In this document: in pieces, positions 5,966-8,068 of the stretch
How positions within the stretch are numbered: the stretch's first letter is position 1
Layout of the letters: each line of letters begins with the position of its first letter
NCBI GenBank assembly: GCA_030591745.1
Contig: JAUVAM010000131.1
Coordinates: 1 to 8,068, forward strand
Direction of reading: 5' to 3'
DNA length: 8,068 bases
Source: Deltaproteobacteria bacterium
GTDB taxonomy: Bacteria > Myxococcota > B64-G9
The notes under the pieces: generated by a model
Told to the model about the DNA's origin: nothing
The model's database searches: none
What the model saw: only the letters and a program-made list of their open reading frames with translations
Made by a program: the position numbers and the translations under genes

Positions 5966-6082
5966 TACAATACACCAAGCAAAGCCTCCTGCCCACCCAT
6001 TGAATGGCCGAATTTGAGAGGTCAAAGCTTTCTTTGGTACGCAAGCTGTGTAAACAATTGGCAAATCAGCAATCCACGCATG
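5966..6082. promoter_or_regulatory. Divergent intergenic region upstream of paralogue A and the 6094 gene
   Basis: Both divergent units should start transcription here. On the minus strand TTGACC (6018-6023) followed after 15 bases by TTCAAT (5997-6002) is a weak sigma-70-like candidate for paralogue A; the spacing is short. On the plus strand no good pair was found. A small hairpin, CAAAG-CTTT-CTTTG (6023-6036), and the palindrome CAATTG (6055-6060) are also present. All of these are low-confidence observations. Confidence 0.25.
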
Positions 6083-6088
6083 AAGGAG
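6083..6088 (+). promoter_or_regulatory. Ribosome-binding site choosing the ATG at 6094
   Basis: AAGGAG lies five bases before the ATG at 6094. It rules out the in-frame ATG at 6004, which would add 30 polar residues ahead of the signal peptide. Confidence 0.75.
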
Positions 6089-6093
6089 AAAAC

Positions 6094-7764
6094 ATGCCGA
6101 CACGTCGAATCGTCACCATGCTGGCCCTCGGACTTTGGGGCCTGAGCGCCTGTTCGGGTCCCATGAAACTCACCCGCCTGACCCAGGCCCCGACCATCAA
6201 GGCCGAAAAAACCAAAATCAAAAAAGTGGTGGATTTGGGAGCTCAAAACCTGCCGGCCTCGGGCGAATTCAAGGTGAAGGACTCGGACGGCCGATTAAGT
6301 CCCGGCGAATGGGTTGCCGTCTGCGGCAAGGGCCTTGGCCCCCAGAGCATCATTTCCCTGGGCGCGGAAAAAATAAAACCCGCCGGCTACCTGAAGACAG
6401 GCCTGCTGTTCAAAATGCCCCGGGGGATAGACCCGCGGCAGGTCCGCAAGTTGCAAGTTGAGAACGAAAACGGCAAGGCCGAAAAAAAGGTCAAGCTGCA
6501 CTCCTACATCGCGGCCGCTGATCGGCGAGGGAACAAGCTGCGTTTCATGACCCTGGGACCCAAGGGACTGAAGGGCAAAGTCAAATCAAAAAAATACAAA
6601 ACCCTGGGTCCCCAGGCCTTCTCCACGGACGGGGCCAAGCTTTATGTGCTCGGTCGCGGTGACGGCAAGGACGATGCCAAATCCTGGGCCAAAAGCATCT
6701 TGAAGTCGGCCATCAAACCCCCAAAACGAGTTGACCTGCCCGTGGGCGTCTTCGCCATGGGCGCAAAAAAGGGACCCAGGAAACAGTCGGAATTCAGCGT
6801 GGGACTGGACTCTCAGCCCACGAACATGGCCAGCCCGACCGAGGGGCAAATCCTGATCCTGAGCGAAGGCCATCTGTTGTGGCTGGAACTGAACGAGGCG
6901 CAACAGCCCAAGGAGCGAGGTCGACTGGATCTGCGCGGCGAAAGCCGTACCTGCTATGCGGGCCTCAAAGCCCTTGCGTCGGACAAACTGGCCCTGCTGG
7001 ATCCCTGCACCAACAGTCTGCAGTTGGTGACCATGGACTCAAAGGGCCTGCAAGCCCTGGGGACACCCATGGATCTGGCCCCGGGCACGGACCTGCCCCT
7101 GAGCCTGGGCATGGACGCCGAGCCCGGCGACCCGTCCACCCTCTGGGTGCTGCAAGGCCCCAACTTCCTCATCCCCAAAGAAGAGATGAACAGAGGTCTG
7201 GCCACGCTGAAGACCGGCACCATGAACCTCTTGGCCCCCTTGACCGGCAAGCATGTGGCCACGGACGACAGCGCACGACGCAGCCTCGTGATCAGTCGAC
7301 TGCTCAAGTTGCAGGTGACAAAGGCAGGCCCCGAAGTAAAGGCCGAATTGCCGCTACCGGAGAAGTTTTTCCCCATGGCCCTGGCGCCTCTTGGCGAAGG
7401 CCGGGTGGCCATCGCCGGCGTCAACGGCAAAGTTTTCGACTTTGCCGGCATCAAGGCCAATCTCAAAGGACTCAAAAAAATCATCAAAATGCTGCTGAAC
7501 ACAGTGCAATTGGGTCGAGTGGTGGTGCTGGCCGAAGGCGCCGAGCCCGAAGAAAAAATCAAGGGCCTGGCTCTTTACTTCCAAACCGCACCGCTCTCGG
7601 GCGACATGCTGGTCAGCGTACTGCGGCCCGTGGCCCAGAAGTTCCCGCCCTCGGTGGACGTACAGTGGGGCATAGAACTGGGCAGCAAGTTCGTCGGTTT
7701 CAAGAGCCTGGACTACAAGAGCCTCTTGCCCCCCTACGTCTTTTCACCCATTCTTTTCCAGTGA
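6094..7764 (+). CDS. Lipoprotein with IPT/TIG-like domain and propeller-like C-terminal part
   Basis: The product has 556 residues. M-P-T-R-R, a hydrophobic stretch and a standard lipobox L-S-A-C give a lipid anchor at Cys20. A Lys-rich linker (31-45) follows. Residues about 46-137 resemble an immunoglobulin-like IPT/TIG fold: L-S-P-G-E-W-V-A-V-C-G-K-G-L-G, a short strand S-L-G, then K-L-Q-V-E-N-E-N-G-K-A before the final strand. The remaining 400 residues contain spaced strand-like motifs such as F-S-T-D-G-A-K-L-Y-V-L-G, I-L-I-L-S-E-G-H-L-L-W-L-E-L, T-L-W-V-L-Q-G and V-A-I-A-G-V-N-G-K-V-F-D-F, which suggest a beta-propeller, although no standard repeat signature is clear. It has few cysteines and much lysine, unlike the acidic Cys-rich genes to its left. 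It is probably co-transcribed with the gene 7 bases downstream. No function is recognised; an envelope scaffold or binding role is only a guess. Confidence 0.8.
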   Translation: MPTRRIVTMLALGLWGLSACSGPMKLTRLTQAPTIKAEKTKIKKVVDLGAQNLPASGEFKVKDSDGRLSPGEWVAVCGKGLGPQSIISLGAEKIKPAGYLKTGLLFKMPRGIDPRQVRKLQVENENGKAEKKVKLHSYIAAADRRGNKLRFMTLGPKGLKGKVKSKKYKTLGPQAFSTDGAKLYVLGRGDGKDDAKSWAKSILKSAIKPPKRVDLPVGVFAMGAKKGPRKQSEFSVGLDSQPTNMASPTEGQILILSEGHLLWLELNEAQQPKERGRLDLRGESRTCYAGLKALASDKLALLDPCTNSLQLVTMDSKGLQALGTPMDLAPGTDLPLSLGMDAEPGDPSTLWVLQGPNFLIPKEEMNRGLATLKTGTMNLLAPLTGKHVATDDSARRSLVISRLLKLQVTKAGPEVKAELPLPEKFFPMALAPLGEGRVAIAGVNGKVFDFAGIKANLKGLKKIIKMLLNTVQLGRVVVLAEGAEPEEKIKGLALYFQTAPLSGDMLVSVLRPVAQKFPPSVDVQWGIELGSKFVGFKSLDYKSLLPPYVFSPILFQ

Positions 7765-7771
7765 GTTGAGC

Positions 7772-8068
7772 ATGCCTCGAAGACCCTGGACCAGGCCCCA
7801 AATCGACACACGGGCCGCCAGCGACCTGGCCCTGGCCCTGGGCTTGCTGGATTGGTTGGAGTTGGCCCTGGTCGATCTTCGCCTGCGCTGGGCCGTCATT
7901 CGCGATGATCTGCCAAACACCACACCCGCCGGTCAACGCGACTGGAAAGACGTGCTGAACTGGATTCATCAGGCCCTGGAATCCAAAATGCAGAGAAAAA
8001 CCGTCGACTGCACTCCCTTGCTTGACTGGGTGCAGACCCGCTGGCCCAGCCTCGAGACGGCGCTCATG
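7772..8068 (+). CDS. Unrecognised protein, N-terminal part (runs off right edge)
   Basis: From the ATG at 7772 the frame is open for all 99 codons to the window end. It starts only 7 bases after the TGA of the preceding lipoprotein gene with no good ribosome-binding site, so translation is likely coupled to that gene; a TTG at 7766 in the same frame is an alternative start. The visible protein starts M-P-R-R-P-W and contains a Leu/Ala-rich amphipathic stretch (residues 15-40, with L-A-L-A-L-G-L-L-D-W-L) and many Trp. There is no signal peptide, so it is probably cytoplasmic and mostly helical. I do not recognise the family. Codon use resembles that of the upstream gene. Confidence 0.65.
   Translation, partial: MPRRPWTRPQIDTRAASDLALALGLLDWLELALVDLRLRWAVIRDDLPNTTPAGQRDWKDVLNWIHQALESKMQRKTVDCTPLLDWVQTRWPSLETALM

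Noticed and set aside
4610..6103. Longer version of paralogue A starting at 6103
   Set aside because: It would add 48 residues before the signal peptide and overlap the leader and start of the divergent 6094 gene.
6879..7769. Plus-strand out-of-frame open frame of 296 codons inside the 6094 gene
   Set aside because: It is Arg/Pro/Gly/His-rich with no motif, typical of a GC-rich alternative frame; the main frame has a lipobox and beta-strand motifs.

Overview
The window looks like chromosome of a deltaproteobacterium-type organism, most likely Myxococcota or a relative. The evidence is moderately high GC, several cysteine-rich lipoproteins made of C-x2-C / D-x-D-x-D-G repeats, a MopE-like metal-binding motif joined to DUF2341 and LamG-like domains, and signal peptides of the lipoprotein type on nearly every gene. 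This is an inference from protein style; no rRNA or marker gene is present. No tRNA, rRNA, CRISPR array, transposase or phage gene was seen.

Layout. Positions 1-200 hold the start of a bestrophin-family channel gene on the minus strand, running off the left edge. Divergent from it, after a 55-base gap, two plus-strand genes follow: a 536-residue lipoprotein (256-1866; Cys-rich head, MopE-like motif, DUF2341, LamG-like domain) and a 416-residue Asp/Cys-rich lipoprotein (1928-3178; five calcium-loop-like repeats). They converge on two tandem minus-strand paralogues (4610-5959 and 3392-4540), each a lipoprotein with an array of about 45-53-residue Cys repeats. A further plus-strand lipoprotein (6094-7764; IPT/TIG-like domain then propeller-like sequence) diverges from the paralogue pair, and an unrecognised gene starts 7 bases after it and runs off the right edge.

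Main observations. The paralogue at 3392-4540 stops at a TAA. The same reading frame stays open beyond that TAA for 64 more codons (to 3197) and encodes the Cys-rich tail found at the end of the other paralogue. The TAA falls exactly where the intact copy has Gln399. The gene therefore looks recently broken by a nonsense change, or carries an allelic or sequencing difference, and the apparently empty 3197-3391 stretch is its lost 3' end. Second, the two paralogues and the unrelated 536-residue protein share one N-terminal Cys module directly after the lipid-anchored cysteine, which suggests a common surface or periplasmic display head.

Taken together, 256-5959 is a compact cluster of four Cys-rich, acidic, predicted disulfide- and metal-stabilised lipoproteins. 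Their role is not deducible from sequence; a cell-envelope or surface assembly is the reasonable guess. The bestrophin and the 6094-7764 gene may simply be neighbours.
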